Below, piece after piece: positions 46,326 through 55,096 of a stretch of 64,000 nucleotides of DNA. The position numbers and the translations under genes are program-made. Source of the DNA: Mycobacteroides saopaulense (lineage in GTDB: Bacteria; Actinomycetota; Actinomycetes; Mycobacteriales; Mycobacteriaceae); assembly GCF_001456355.1 (NCBI RefSeq), contig NZ_CP010271.1, positions 1,550,001 to 1,614,000 on the forward strand, given 5' to 3'. How positions within the stretch are numbered: the stretch's first letter is position 1; the number at the start of each line of letters is the position of its first letter. Below the pieces are notes generated by a model, which was not told the origin of the DNA, made no database searches, and was given only the letters and a program-made list of their open reading frames with translations.

Positions 46326-47843
46326 GTGACTCGGTCCGTAGATTCCGATTTCCTGGCGCTTCCGCGCGCCGCACTTGCCGATGCTGCTTTGAGCGCGGCC
46401 CGCGCCGCCGGTGCCAGCTATGCCGACTTACGCATCCATCGGCTCGTCAACGAGGAGCTGGTGCTCCGGGACGAGCAGGTGGAGACCGCGGTCTCCGGGC
46501 GCACCATCGGTTTGGCGGTGCGGGTGATCGTCGACGGAACCTGGGGATTCGCCTCGCATGTGCAGCTGGACGCGGCGGCCGCCGCCGAGACCGCGCGCCG
46601 GGCGGTGGGAGTCGCGCGCGGGCTGCGGAGCCTGAACCGCGAGCGGGTCGAGCTGGCGGCCGAGCCGGTCTACGCCGACGTGCAGTGGGTGTCCGAGTAC
46701 GAGATCGATCCGTTCGAGGTGTCGCAGGCCGACAAGATCGCGGTATTGCAGGAGTATTCGGGGCGGCTGCTGGCCTCCGACGGTGTCGACCACGCTTCGG
46801 CGACGCTCACGGCGGTCAAGGAGCAGACCTTCTGCGCCGACACCTTCGGCTCGTCCATCACGCAGCAGCGGGTGCGCATCATGTCGCAGCTGGACGCGAT
46901 CGCGGTCGATGCCGCCACCGGGTCCTTCGAGACCATGCGCACCCTGGCCCCGCCGATGGGCCGCGGCTGGGAGGCCGTCGGCAGCGACGGTGTCTGGGAC
47001 TGGAGCACCGAGCTGCGCGAGATCCCGGAGCTGCTCACCGAGAAGGTGAAGGCGCCCAGCGTCGTCGCCGGCCCCACCGACCTGGTGATCGACCCCACCA
47101 ACCTGTGGCTGACCATCCACGAATCCATCGGCCACGCCACCGAATACGACAGGGCCATCGGCTATGAGGCCGCCTACGCGGGCACTTCGTTCGCGACCCC
47201 CGACAAGCTCGGCACCATGAAGTACGGTTCGCCCGTCATGAACGTCACCGCCGACCGTAACGAGGTCCACGGTCTGGCCTCGGTGGGCTACGACGACGAG
47301 GGGGTGGCCTCGCAGCGCTGGGACCTGGTGCGCGACGGCATCTTTGTCGGTTACCAGTTGGACCGCGTGTTCGCGCCCCGGCTGGGCCAGGAGCGTTCCA
47401 ACGGCTGCTCGTACGCCGACTCGCCGCACCATGTGCCGATCCAGCGCATGGCCAACGTGTCTCTGCAGGCCTCCCCGGAGGAGCGCTCGACCGACGACCT
47501 GATCTCCGGAGTCGAAGACGGCATCTACATCGTGGGCGACAAGTCGTGGTCAATCGACATGCAGCGCTACAACTTCCAGTTCACCGGGCAGCGGTTCTAC
47601 CGCATCCGCGGTGGCAAGCTGGACGGCCAGCTGCGCGACGTCGCCTACCAGGCCACCACCACCGACTTCTGGGGTTCGATGGAAGCCGTTGGCGGCCAAT
47701 CCACCTGGCGACTGGGCGGAGCCTTCAACTGCGGTAAGGCCCAGCCCGGACAGGTGGCGGCGGTCAGCCACGGCTGCCCGTCGGCGCTGTTCCGCGGCGT
47801 CAACGTTCTGAACACCAAAGAAGAGGGCGGTAGCAGCCGATGA
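46326..47843 (+). CDS. tldD: TldD-family metallopeptidase (Rv2315c-like)
   Basis: A 505-residue TldD/PmbA-family protein. The HExxxH zinc motif is intact: H265, E266, H270 in TIHESIGHATEYDRAIGYE. The C-terminal part has QRYNFQFTGQRFYRIRGGKL and SVLEA-type strands ending in GCPSALFRGVNVLN. TldD pairs with TldE/PmbA as a heterodimeric protease that digests unfolded peptides and matures some peptide products. The partner is the next gene. GTG 46326. The same pair occurs in M. tuberculosis as Rv2315c-Rv2314c. Confidence 0.93.
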   Translation: MTRSVDSDFLALPRAALADAALSAARAAGASYADLRIHRLVNEELVLRDEQVETAVSGRTIGLAVRVIVDGTWGFASHVQLDAAAAAETARRAVGVARGLRSLNRERVELAAEPVYADVQWVSEYEIDPFEVSQADKIAVLQEYSGRLLASDGVDHASATLTAVKEQTFCADTFGSSITQQRVRIMSQLDAIAVDAATGSFETMRTLAPPMGRGWEAVGSDGVWDWSTELREIPELLTEKVKAPSVVAGPTDLVIDPTNLWLTIHESIGHATEYDRAIGYEAAYAGTSFATPDKLGTMKYGSPVMNVTADRNEVHGLASVGYDDEGVASQRWDLVRDGIFVGYQLDRVFAPRLGQERSNGCSYADSPHHVPIQRMANVSLQASPEERSTDDLISGVEDGIYIVGDKSWSIDMQRYNFQFTGQRFYRIRGGKLDGQLRDVAYQATTTDFWGSMEAVGGQSTWRLGGAFNCGKAQPGQVAAVSHGCPSALFRGVNVLNTKEEGGSSR

Positions 47844-47859
47844 GCCGCTTGCGCGAAGA
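47835..47859 (+). repeat. 25-bp direct repeat, copy 2
   Basis: Second exact copy of the repeat at 46267-46291. It overlaps the last codons and stop of tldD and lies just before the pmbA ribosome site and start at 47872. Both copies precede a gene start by a few dozen bases. Confidence 0.7.
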
Positions 47860-47871
47860 GGAGACGGCACA

Positions 47872-49248
47872 GTGATCCCCGCACAGCAGGTCGCCGAGGA
47901 TGTCCTGGCCGAAGCCGCGCGACGCGGCGGCGCCGACGACACCATCGTCTTGATCCAGGACAGCAGCGAGGCCTCGCTGCGCTGGGCGGGCAGCTCCATG
48001 ACCACCAACGGCGAGTCGATCAAGCGCAGCATCGCGGTGATATCGATTCTGCGGCAAGGTGATCAGGCCCGTGTCGGTTCGGTGCTCACCGAGGATGCCG
48101 ATCCGGCCGCGCTCGCCGGTTTGGTGGCGGCCAGCCAGACCGAGGCCGCGGCCGCGCCGCCGTCGCGCGATGCCATGCCGCTGCTGGGGCCCGGTGAGGC
48201 CGTGGGGGAGAGCTGGGATGCGCAGATCTCGCGTACCGGCGCCGACGTGTTCGGCTCGCTGGCCGCCGACCTCTCGACGGGCTTCGACGGCCCGGACACC
48301 CTGTACGGGTACGCCCGCCACGAACGCCAGACCACTTTCTTGGCGTCATCGACTGGGCTGCGCCGCCGGTTCACCCAGCCGACGGGCCAGGTGGAGATCA
48401 ACGCCAAGCGCGGTGTCGGCAGCGCGTGGGCCGGGGTGTGCACGCCCGAATTCGTGTATGTGCCCACCGAATCGCTGCTGCGCCAGCTCTCCGAAAGGCT
48501 CACGGCCGCACAGAATCAGATCGAGCTCAAGGCAGGCCGCTACGAGACGCTGCTGCCGCCGTCGGCGACCGGGGACCTCATGCAGTACCTGGTGTGGACG
48601 ATGGGCGGGCGCGGCGCGCACGAGGGCCGCAACGCCTTCGCCGGGCCGGGCGGCACCCGCATCGGGGAGCGCCTGACCGAGCTTCCGGTCACGGTCTACT
48701 CGGACCCGTCGTACCCGGGGCTGGAGAGCAGCCCGTTCGTGGCGACGCCGATCTCCCGGGAATCGTTGTCGGTCTTCGACAACGGCATCGGCATCGAGCG
48801 CGTCGACTGGGTGCGCGACGGCGTGATCAACGCACTGAGCTATTCGCGTGCCGATGCCGCCGAATTTGGTGCCGCCCCCACGGTGGGCGCCGATAACCTC
48901 GTCATGACCGGGGGAGGCAGCCAGACGCTGGAGCAGATGATCGCCGCCACCGAGAACGGTCTGCTGCTGACCACGCTGTGGTACATCCGCGAGGTGGACC
49001 CGACCACGCTGCTGCTGACCGGGCTCACCCGCGACGGGGTGTACCTGGTGCGCGACGGCCAGATCACCGGCGCCGTCAACAACTTCCGCTTCAACGAGAG
49101 CCCGATCGATCTGCTGCGGCGCGTCTCGCAGGTGGGCGTCACCGAGTACACGCTGCCGCGCGAGTGGAGCGACTACGCCACCCGCCAGGCCATGCCGGCA
49201 CTGCGGATTCCGGATTTCCACATGTCGTCGGTCAGCGCGGCGCAGTAA
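47872..49248 (+). CDS. pmbA: PmbA/TldE-family protein (Rv2314c-like)
   Basis: A 458-residue TldE/PmbA homologue, the partner of TldD that lacks the HExxxH site. Motifs include LPPSATGDLMQYLVWTMGGRGAHEGRN in the position corresponding to the TldD active-site region, and GLLLTTLWYIREVDPTTLLLTGLTRDG. Start GTG 47872 after GAGGAGACGG. Together with TldD it would form the peptidase. Confidence 0.92.
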   Translation: MIPAQQVAEDVLAEAARRGGADDTIVLIQDSSEASLRWAGSSMTTNGESIKRSIAVISILRQGDQARVGSVLTEDADPAALAGLVAASQTEAAAAPPSRDAMPLLGPGEAVGESWDAQISRTGADVFGSLAADLSTGFDGPDTLYGYARHERQTTFLASSTGLRRRFTQPTGQVEINAKRGVGSAWAGVCTPEFVYVPTESLLRQLSERLTAAQNQIELKAGRYETLLPPSATGDLMQYLVWTMGGRGAHEGRNAFAGPGGTRIGERLTELPVTVYSDPSYPGLESSPFVATPISRESLSVFDNGIGIERVDWVRDGVINALSYSRADAAEFGAAPTVGADNLVMTGGGSQTLEQMIAATENGLLLTTLWYIREVDPTTLLLTGLTRDGVYLVRDGQITGAVNNFRFNESPIDLLRRVSQVGVTEYTLPREWSDYATRQAMPALRIPDFHMSSVSAAQ

Positions 49249-49272
49249 GGGGGCCGCTTAGCGGTCTCCACA

Positions 49273-49291
49273 GAACCTTCACAAAAGGTTC
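49273..49291. promoter_or_regulatory. Inverted repeat upstream of the two-component operon
   Basis: GAACCTT and AAGGTTC are separated by five bases, 36 bases before the response-regulator start. It may be an operator for autoregulation or a weak terminator after pmbA; there is no T-run, which favours an operator. Confidence 0.4.
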
Positions 49292-49326
49292 CAGCCATCC
49301 CCACAAGCGTCAAATAACCTGTTCAT

Positions 49327-50010
49327 GTGCCCAGCCAGCGAAGAATCTTGGTTGTCGACGACGAGCCGACGATCTGTGCGTCCATATCCGCGCGGCTTTG
49401 CGCCGAGGGGTATGCGGTAGACACCGAGGACAACGGCCTCGACGCGGTGCGGCATTGCCGCGAAACCCCGCCGGATCTGATGGTGCTCGACGTCATGCTG
49501 CCCGGCCTCGATGGGCTGGAGGTCTGCCGCCAGGTGCAGGCGCAGGCGCCGATCCCGGTGCTGATGCTCACCGCGCGCGGCACCGAAACCGACATGTTGG
49601 TGGGCCTGGGAGTGGGGGCCGACGACTACCTGCCCAAGCCGTTCAGCATGCGGGTGTTGGTGGCCCGGGTGGCCGCCCTGCTGCGCCGCGCCGAGCGGGT
49701 CGCGCCGCCGAGCACCGATGTGCGCATTGGGCAGGTGCGCATCGACGTGTCCGAGCGCCGCGTGTACCACCGGGACGACGAGGTGCACCTGACGCGCACC
49801 GAGTTCGATCTGCTGGCCTATCTGGCCGATAACCCGCGGGTGGCGATCAGCCGCGACCGGCTGCTGGATCAGGTGTGGGGCTGGAGCGAGGGGCTGCCGT
49901 CGGGCCGGCGCACCGTAGACAGCCACATCAAGGCGTTGCGCCGCAAGCTCGGCCAGGAGCTGATCCGCACCGTGCACGGCATCGGATACGCGTTGGAGGT
50001 ACCGCGATGA
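49327..50010 (+). CDS. OmpR-family response regulator
   Basis: A 227-residue response regulator. The receiver domain has phosphoacceptor D55 (VLDVMLPGLDG), acidic pair DDE near residue 11, T in LTARG and K in LPKPF. The winged-helix DNA-binding domain (about 130-225) has LTRTEFDLLAYLADNP and RTVDSHIKALRRKLG. The GTG start at 49327 is used; an ATG at 49325 is out of frame. Its ATGA overlap with the kinase and the membrane-protein gene makes a three-gene operon. I could not assign it to a named mycobacterial system. Confidence 0.93.
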   Translation: MPSQRRILVVDDEPTICASISARLCAEGYAVDTEDNGLDAVRHCRETPPDLMVLDVMLPGLDGLEVCRQVQAQAPIPVLMLTARGTETDMLVGLGVGADDYLPKPFSMRVLVARVAALLRRAERVAPPSTDVRIGQVRIDVSERRVYHRDDEVHLTRTEFDLLAYLADNPRVAISRDRLLDQVWGWSEGLPSGRRTVDSHIKALRRKLGQELIRTVHGIGYALEVPR

Positions 50011-51023
50011 GCCAACTGCTGGAACTGCTGCCGCGACCGCTGGATCCGTTGCGCTCCTTCAAGTTCAAGACGGCGGTGCTGGTGGGGGTGGCGCTGCTGA
50101 TCGCCACGTGTCTGCTGTGGATCACCGCCGAGTGGAAGCTTCGGTACGCGCTCACGCTGGCGTTGTTCGTGTCGTTCGGGGTGACGTGGTTTCTGGCGCA
50201 CGGTATGACCTCGCCGCTGCGGGATATGACGGCGGCGGCGCGTTCGATGGCCCAGGGCGACTACTCGCGCCGGATTCGCTCCACCTCACGCGATGAAGTG
50301 GGTCAACTGGCAACGGCTTTCAACCACATGGCCGCCGAGCTGCAATCCGCTGAGAAGTACCGCCGTGAGTTGGTGGGCAACGTCTCCCACGAGCTGCGCA
50401 CACCGATCACGGCGCTGCAGGCGGTGCTGGAGAACATCGTCGACGGGGTGGCCGAGCCGGACCCGGCGACGCTGAAAACCGCACTGGCACAGACCGAACG
50501 GCTGGGCCGGCTGGTCGATGACTTGCTGGATCTGTCGAAGCTCGAGAACGGATCGGTTCCGGTGCAACGCGAACCGTTCGCGGTGCGCGAGTTCGTCGAT
50601 GACGCGGTGGCCGAGGCGAAGACGACCGGACGCCAGGTGCGTTACCACGTGACCGTCGAGCCGTTCGATTTGGCGGCGGTCGCCGACACCGCGCGGCTGC
50701 ACCAGGTGGTGGCCAACCTGCTGGACAACGCTTCCCGGCACAGCCCGCCCGGGGGACAGGTGTCGGTGTTCGCGCGCACCGAGAACGACGCACTGCTGCT
50801 GGAGATCGCCGACACCGGGCCCGGCATCGCACCGCACGAAAGATCACGAGTGTTCGAGCGATTCACCCACGGGGGATCGCGCGACGGCGGCACCGGTTTG
50901 GGGCTGGCCATCGCGCAGTGGGCCGTCGATTTGCATGGCGGCCGTATCGAAATCGTGGACGCGCCCGGCTGCCGGGTGCGCGTCACATTGCCGCAGTTCG
51001 ACAACGAGGAGGGGAATTCATGA
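50007..51023 (+). CDS. Sensor histidine kinase
   Basis: A 338-residue kinase with two membrane helices (about 29-45 and 50-70) and almost no extracellular loop. A HAMP domain (about 70-120) follows, then H128 in VSHELRTP, and an HATPase domain with NLLDNASRHSP, DTGPGIAPHE and GTGLGLAIAQW. The tiny external part suggests it senses a membrane or intracellular signal, or needs the downstream membrane protein as sensor (inference). ATG 50007. Confidence 0.93.
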   Translation: MSQLLELLPRPLDPLRSFKFKTAVLVGVALLIATCLLWITAEWKLRYALTLALFVSFGVTWFLAHGMTSPLRDMTAAARSMAQGDYSRRIRSTSRDEVGQLATAFNHMAAELQSAEKYRRELVGNVSHELRTPITALQAVLENIVDGVAEPDPATLKTALAQTERLGRLVDDLLDLSKLENGSVPVQREPFAVREFVDDAVAEAKTTGRQVRYHVTVEPFDLAAVADTARLHQVVANLLDNASRHSPPGGQVSVFARTENDALLLEIADTGPGIAPHERSRVFERFTHGGSRDGGTGLGLAIAQWAVDLHGGRIEIVDAPGCRVRVTLPQFDNEEGNS

Positions 51024-52570
51024 CCACTGGTTCGATAGTGCCGCCGCCGTATCCGATTCCGGGGGCGCCGGCCGAGGCCGCAGTGCCGCCCGTGCCGCGC
51101 CCGCCGGTACCGATCTTCGGGCCGCCGTCGCGGTTTATGACGGCCTGGCCCCGGGACATCCGCTCGAAGATGACCCAGGGGGCGCTGCTCAGCGGTATCG
51201 GGGCGGGTCTAGTGGGGGCGCTGTGCTGGCGCTCGTCACTTCCGGGTCTGGGCTGGACGCTGACGGCGTTCGCGGTGGCCCTTGCGGCCTTCGCAACACA
51301 GAAGGTGCAGTGGACGCCCACCCGTGTCGGCGCGCTAGTGCTCGCGCTGTGCCTGGCGGTGGTGCCGACCGTGCGGGACGCGGGATGGCTTGTCGCGCTG
51401 TGTGTCCTGACGTCGCTGGCGTTGTTCGTGTACGCGCTGGCTCCGGCGCGGACGTGGACGGGACTGATCTACGGGCAGTTCGTGATGCTGAGGGCACCGT
51501 TCCGTGTGGCGGGCTGGATGCGCCGCGGCACCCGCACCATGTCGCGGGGTCGCAAGATCAACCCAGACCGGGCGGCCATCGTCGTGCTGATCACGCTCGG
51601 CCTGGTGGCGGCGTTCGGGGCGCTGCTGGCCGACGCCGACGCGCGGTTCAACGCGTTGATCAGCGGGGTCTTGCCGTTCGTGTCCTTCGGCGATGTGGTT
51701 GGCCGGGTCGTCGTCGGCGTGCTGGTCGGTGGGTTCGCCTTGGGCGCCATCTACGTGCTGTCCAAGCCGCCGAGCTTTGACCGATTGGCGCCGACCGAGC
51801 CCAAGAAGCTGCCGCGCTGGGAGTGGAGCTTGCCGCTGGCCGCGCTGAATCTGCTGTTCATCGCGTTTGTGGGCGTGCAAATTTCGATGCTGTTCGGGGG
51901 AGACGAGCACGTGCAGGTCACTGAGGGGTTGACCTACGCAGAGTATGCGCGCCAGGGCTTTTGGCAGCTGCTGTTCGTCACCATCCTGGTGCTGGGGGTG
52001 ATCGCAGTGGCGATCCGCGTCGCGGGGCGCGAGGATGCGCGTGACCGGCTGTACCTACGGGTGCTGATCGGCGGGCTGTGCCTGACCACGCTGGTGATCG
52101 TGGCCTCGGCCATTCACCGGATGTCGTTGTACGAGAAGGCGTATGGGTTCAGTGTGGAGCGGCTGCTGGTGCGCTGGATCGAGCTGGGCATGGCCGTGGT
52201 GTTGGTGCTGATTCTGGTGGCGGGCATCCGGATGAGTGCGCGGTGGCTGCCCACCGCTGTGGTGGCGGTCGGTTCGTTCGGGATGCTCGGGTTGGCGATC
52301 TTCAACCCGGAAAGCTATATCGCGCAGCGTAACGTCGAGTTCTTCCAGCAGACCGGCAAGATCGACCAGTGGTACATGGGGAGCTTGTCGTCCGACGCAT
52401 TCGCGGCGACGAAGTCGCTACCCGAGGACGTACGGGACTGCGTGCAGGGCAAGATTGCGTATCACCTGCGGGAGACTGCGCCCTGGTACGAGTACAACGT
52501 GAGCCGGGAGAAGATCCGGGCTGCCGAGGTCAAGGCAGCGTCGTGCAACCTGGATTACGACCACAGGTGA
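51020..52570 (+). CDS. DUF4173/DUF4153-type polytopic membrane protein
   Basis: A 516-residue membrane protein. A Pro/Ala-rich cytosolic N-terminus (IVPPPYPIPGAPAEA) comes first, then about 12 membrane helices. LLFIAFVGVQISMLFGGDEHVQVTEGLTYAEYARQGFWQLL is the hallmark region of DUF4173 proteins; only its first and last parts need be checked. A C-terminal extracellular-looking part follows. ATG 51020 has a GAGGAGGGG ribosome site and overlaps the kinase stop (ATGA), so a functional link with the two-component system is likely. Biochemical role unknown. Confidence 0.85.
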   Translation: MTTGSIVPPPYPIPGAPAEAAVPPVPRPPVPIFGPPSRFMTAWPRDIRSKMTQGALLSGIGAGLVGALCWRSSLPGLGWTLTAFAVALAAFATQKVQWTPTRVGALVLALCLAVVPTVRDAGWLVALCVLTSLALFVYALAPARTWTGLIYGQFVMLRAPFRVAGWMRRGTRTMSRGRKINPDRAAIVVLITLGLVAAFGALLADADARFNALISGVLPFVSFGDVVGRVVVGVLVGGFALGAIYVLSKPPSFDRLAPTEPKKLPRWEWSLPLAALNLLFIAFVGVQISMLFGGDEHVQVTEGLTYAEYARQGFWQLLFVTILVLGVIAVAIRVAGREDARDRLYLRVLIGGLCLTTLVIVASAIHRMSLYEKAYGFSVERLLVRWIELGMAVVLVLILVAGIRMSARWLPTAVVAVGSFGMLGLAIFNPESYIAQRNVEFFQQTGKIDQWYMGSLSSDAFAATKSLPEDVRDCVQGKIAYHLRETAPWYEYNVSREKIRAAEVKAASCNLDYDHR

Positions 52571-52620
52571 CCTGGCTTCCAGGGGCTTGGCAGGGGATCG
52601 GCTAGAGTCGTGACCTGCTG

Positions 52621-52694
52621 GGGGCGGTAGCTCAGTTGGTTAGAGCCGTGGACTCATAATCCATTGGTCGCGGGTTCGAGCCCCGCCCGCCCTA
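52621..52694 (+). tRNA. tRNA-Met (CAT), elongator type
   Basis: Cloverleaf: acceptor GGGGCGG with CCGCCCT (first pair G-U), D-arm GCTC/GAGC, anticodon stem GTGGA/TCCAT around loop CTCATAA (anticodon CAT) and T-arm GCGGG/CCCGC with TTCGAGC. Elongator Met is favoured over Ile2(CAT) by resemblance to mycobacterial metU; not proven. The G-U first pair and altered 3' acceptor may reflect the insertion history next to it. Confidence 0.85.
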
Positions 52695-52842
52695 CAAACA
52701 GAGGTGTATGACGTCGGGTGATGCTTGGCGTTTCTGTGTCGGGTGAGGTTTACGGCGTTTCGGCTGATGCTTTTACACGTGGTTCGGTTGATCCTTGACA
52801 CTCCCTAAATGAGGGAGTTGAGCGTGGTCGAGCAGCGGTATC
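52653..52842 (+). repeat. Direct repeat copy 1: tRNA-Met 3' half, spacer and IS481-type 5' end
   Basis: Three blocks in this stretch recur in the same order at 54849-54986: the tRNA 3' half (52653-52695), GTATGACGTCGGGTGATGCT (52706 onward) and the transposase start (52780-52842). Copy 2 has one substitution and a 4-base loss in the tRNA part and lacks about 56 bases of spacer. Confidence 0.8.
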
Positions 52843-53090
52843 AGGCCGTGTTGGCCGTGATCAGCGACGGTTTGTCGGTTTCGCAGGTCGCCTCGAAGGT
52901 GAGGGTTTCTCGGCAGAGGCTGTATGCCTGGTTGGCCCGGTATGAGGCGCAGGGCCTGGAGGGTTTGGCGGATCGGTCGCGTCGGCGGAAGGGCTGTCCG
53001 CATCAGATGCCAGCGGCGGGGGCAAGACCGAGCGGTTTCACCGAAGCCGAGTTCCTCAGCACCGCAGCGCCTTTCCTCACCTCAAGACCA
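52809..53090 (+). pseudogene. IS481-family transposase remnant
   Basis: MRELSVVEQRYQAVLAVISD and RVSRQRLYAWLARYEAQGLEGL then SRRRKGCPHQM match the N-terminal helix-turn-helix of IS481-family transposases. After PHQM the frame collapses. GKTERFHR, a motif from the later catalytic part, is coded at about 53020-53045 in another frame. So the gene has an internal deletion and is dead. DDE residues are missing. Confidence 0.75.
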
Positions 53091-53238
53091 ACGGTCCAAG
53101 CTGAATCTGACTCCAGTCAATTGACAATTTTCCTCGCCCCCGGTCCCACTACATCAACGAGTGGCTGATGAACTATCGCAATGTGTTCGATAGCAGAAAT
53201 CTGAGACCCGGAGCAGGTGAGCTGCCTTTCAAATTCGC

Positions 53239-54573
53239 TCATAGCTGGCCCCGCGCAACGATCTGTCGAACGTCGATGCCAACTCGATAGTTGCGGTGAC
53301 TGTCGCAGATGATTCCTGTCATTTTCTTATTCCGCGCAATGCGATTCAGCAGTGCTGATTGGAGAAGGATTTCCGCTGATCGCGTAATGGTGTAAACGTC
53401 TTCGGCATCGTATGAGAAGACGGGTTCGTGCTTGATTCGATTGTACGTATCTCGGAAAATCTTTGACCACACATCTAGATCTCCAACAAACTCCTTGAAA
53501 GCCGAGCCGGCGAACTTCGCAAGACATTGCGTCAAACTTCCGTTTGGTTTCCCTGCCCACGCCACTCCAGCTCTGCGATGAATCTCTGACCAATAGTCAA
53601 TCGCAGCGGCAATCTCCATGCATCGGGTTTCCACTGCCAGGCCGCGTCCGAAGCGGTAAATCTTGCTGATTGGCCCAGTTGCACGTCCGTGCTTGCGTGA
53701 TAACTCAATCCAGCCGTCTACCCCTCTAATTCCGCCAATCTGCGAAAGGTTGAATACTGGATATTTATTCATTGATTTTGGTGCTTCGCTCCCCGGCGGA
53801 ACCGTCATAATGCGGCTAATCCAGAGTTCAGGAGACCGTGAGAAAACACTCTCTTGCTTCAGCTCGATATCTGCTGTGCCGACGTCGGCAACTACGAAGC
53901 CTTCGTAAGCCATGTTGATGAGGTCTTGCACGGCAAGAATAGGCTCAAGGTGATCCTCCCATTGTCTCGGCTTCGTGCTCTTGGTGACAACTGCCAACGG
54001 ATTCTTGAGCACTCGGACGTCATCTGGCCCTGAAACTGACCAATGAGACGAGAAGGACACTTCAATTCCGCGCCGTACCGGCGCTGTAATCTCTTTTGAT
54101 GGACGAAGTTTGGCATCTACAGATTTGGAACGGCCTACTGCGTCGGTGTGCCTCTTCATTGCCACGCCGCCTATACCCGACCAGAACATTACTCTAGGGA
54201 AAGTCACAAGCATTCTTGTCAGTTTCTCGCTAGCGACGTTGCGCAAATTCACGTTTGAGAGAACTGACTGCAATCGATAAGATTCTGAGGAAGACCTAAC
54301 GCCACCGATGTTGCTGTTACTGCTAATTCCAGAGATATCGTAGAACACGGCGCCGGCGGGTTTAGTTGAACCATATATGACTCGTGGAATTTCTCGGCTG
54401 GCGGTCGAGGCTGTATACGGATCAAGATTTGTCACCGTCTCTATGTGGATCAGTCTGTCGTCTTTGAGCTCCACATGTCCATTCGCGGCTTCTTCGTAGT
54501 TCAAAACTTTATCCAGGTCCGTCCAAAATTGGCCGGTAGTCCCATTCAGTATGTCTTGCAATTCGTCGGCCAT
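53239..54573 (-). CDS. ApeA-like HEPN protein, candidate anti-phage defence gene
   Basis: A 444-residue soluble protein. The N-terminal half (IPRVIYGSTKPAGAVFYDIS and the strands after it) resembles the ApeA N-terminal domain. The C-terminal part (about residues 310-425) is all-helical and ends with WSKIFRDTYNRIKHEP and EILLQSALLNRIA, resembling the Apea-type HEPN domain. The typical HEPN Rx4-6H spacing is not exact here: R-D-T-Y-N-R-I-K-H places either 2 or 7 residues between R and H. G+C is clearly lower than in flanking core genes (near half, estimated by eye), suggesting transfer. It is the only intact cargo between the duplicated tRNA-Met ends. ATG 54573. Confidence 0.6.
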   Translation of the reverse strand: MADELQDILNGTTGQFWTDLDKVLNYEEAANGHVELKDDRLIHIETVTNLDPYTASTASREIPRVIYGSTKPAGAVFYDISGISSNSNIGGVRSSSESYRLQSVLSNVNLRNVASEKLTRMLVTFPRVMFWSGIGGVAMKRHTDAVGRSKSVDAKLRPSKEITAPVRRGIEVSFSSHWSVSGPDDVRVLKNPLAVVTKSTKPRQWEDHLEPILAVQDLINMAYEGFVVADVGTADIELKQESVFSRSPELWISRIMTVPPGSEAPKSMNKYPVFNLSQIGGIRGVDGWIELSRKHGRATGPISKIYRFGRGLAVETRCMEIAAAIDYWSEIHRRAGVAWAGKPNGSLTQCLAKFAGSAFKEFVGDLDVWSKIFRDTYNRIKHEPVFSYDAEDVYTITRSAEILLQSALLNRIARNKKMTGIICDSHRNYRVGIDVRQIVARGQL

Positions 54574-54848
54574 TTCCGCATGTTACAAGCTGATTCAACG
54601 GCGATGATTGAACCACGCCGAACCAATCTGCGGCTTACCCAACTAAACCCTGCCTTGGCGAAGGTGAGCAGCGAGCGGGCAGCAGTCGGGCCGGTGAGCC
54701 GACCAGCGGTAAGGCATTCACGTGACCGTGTTTGAGTCGGTCACGGGGCGGAAGCAATTGAATCGCAAGGCATTCAATGCGTTCAAACGGATCGCGCGGC
54801 GCTTCAACCGAGGCTCTGGCCTGACCTCGAAACGCCAGGTGACGAGTT
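54574..54848. other. Gap with no convincing gene
   Basis: Between the ApeA-like gene and the second tRNA fragment I find only short frames of poor quality. One plus-strand stretch (about 54722-54840) gives RKAFNAFKRIARRFNR, which may be a decayed transposase or integrase fragment, but I cannot assign it. Confidence 0.4.
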
Positions 54849-54986
54849 CTCATAATCCGTTGGTCGCGGGTTCGAGCCCCGCCCTACAGGTTGTCTTGTA
54901 TGACGTCGGGTGATGCTTGACAGCTGTTTCGGTTGATCCTGGCGCTCCTTCAATCAGGGAGTTGAGCGCGGTCGAGCAGAGGTATC
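54849..54986 (+). repeat. Direct repeat copy 2: tRNA-Met 3' fragment plus IS481-type 5' end
   Basis: The tRNA fragment (54849-54887) starts at the anticodon loop and has the full T-arm, but it lacks four acceptor bases and the 5' half, so it is not a functional tRNA. GTATGACGTCGGGTGATGCT follows at 54898, then the IS481-type start (GGGAGTTGAGCGCGGTCGAG) to 54986. This has the layout of an attachment-site or transposition duplication. Confidence 0.75.
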
Positions 54987-55096
54987 TGGGCCGCCATGTG
55001 ATTGCAGATTTTCTTGAAATTGTTGGAACCAGATTGGCCCTAGTGTCGTCGTATCTAGATGAATGCCAGTTGTGACGACGAAACGCGAGGTCAGTG

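Noticed and set aside
52621..52694. tRNA-Ile2 with a lysidine-modified CAT anticodon
   Set aside because: The body resembles elongator tRNA-Met of mycobacteria more closely. Not excluded without covariance scoring.
54849..54887. Second tRNA-Met gene
   Set aside because: Only the part from the anticodon loop onward is present and four acceptor bases are missing, so no cloverleaf can form.
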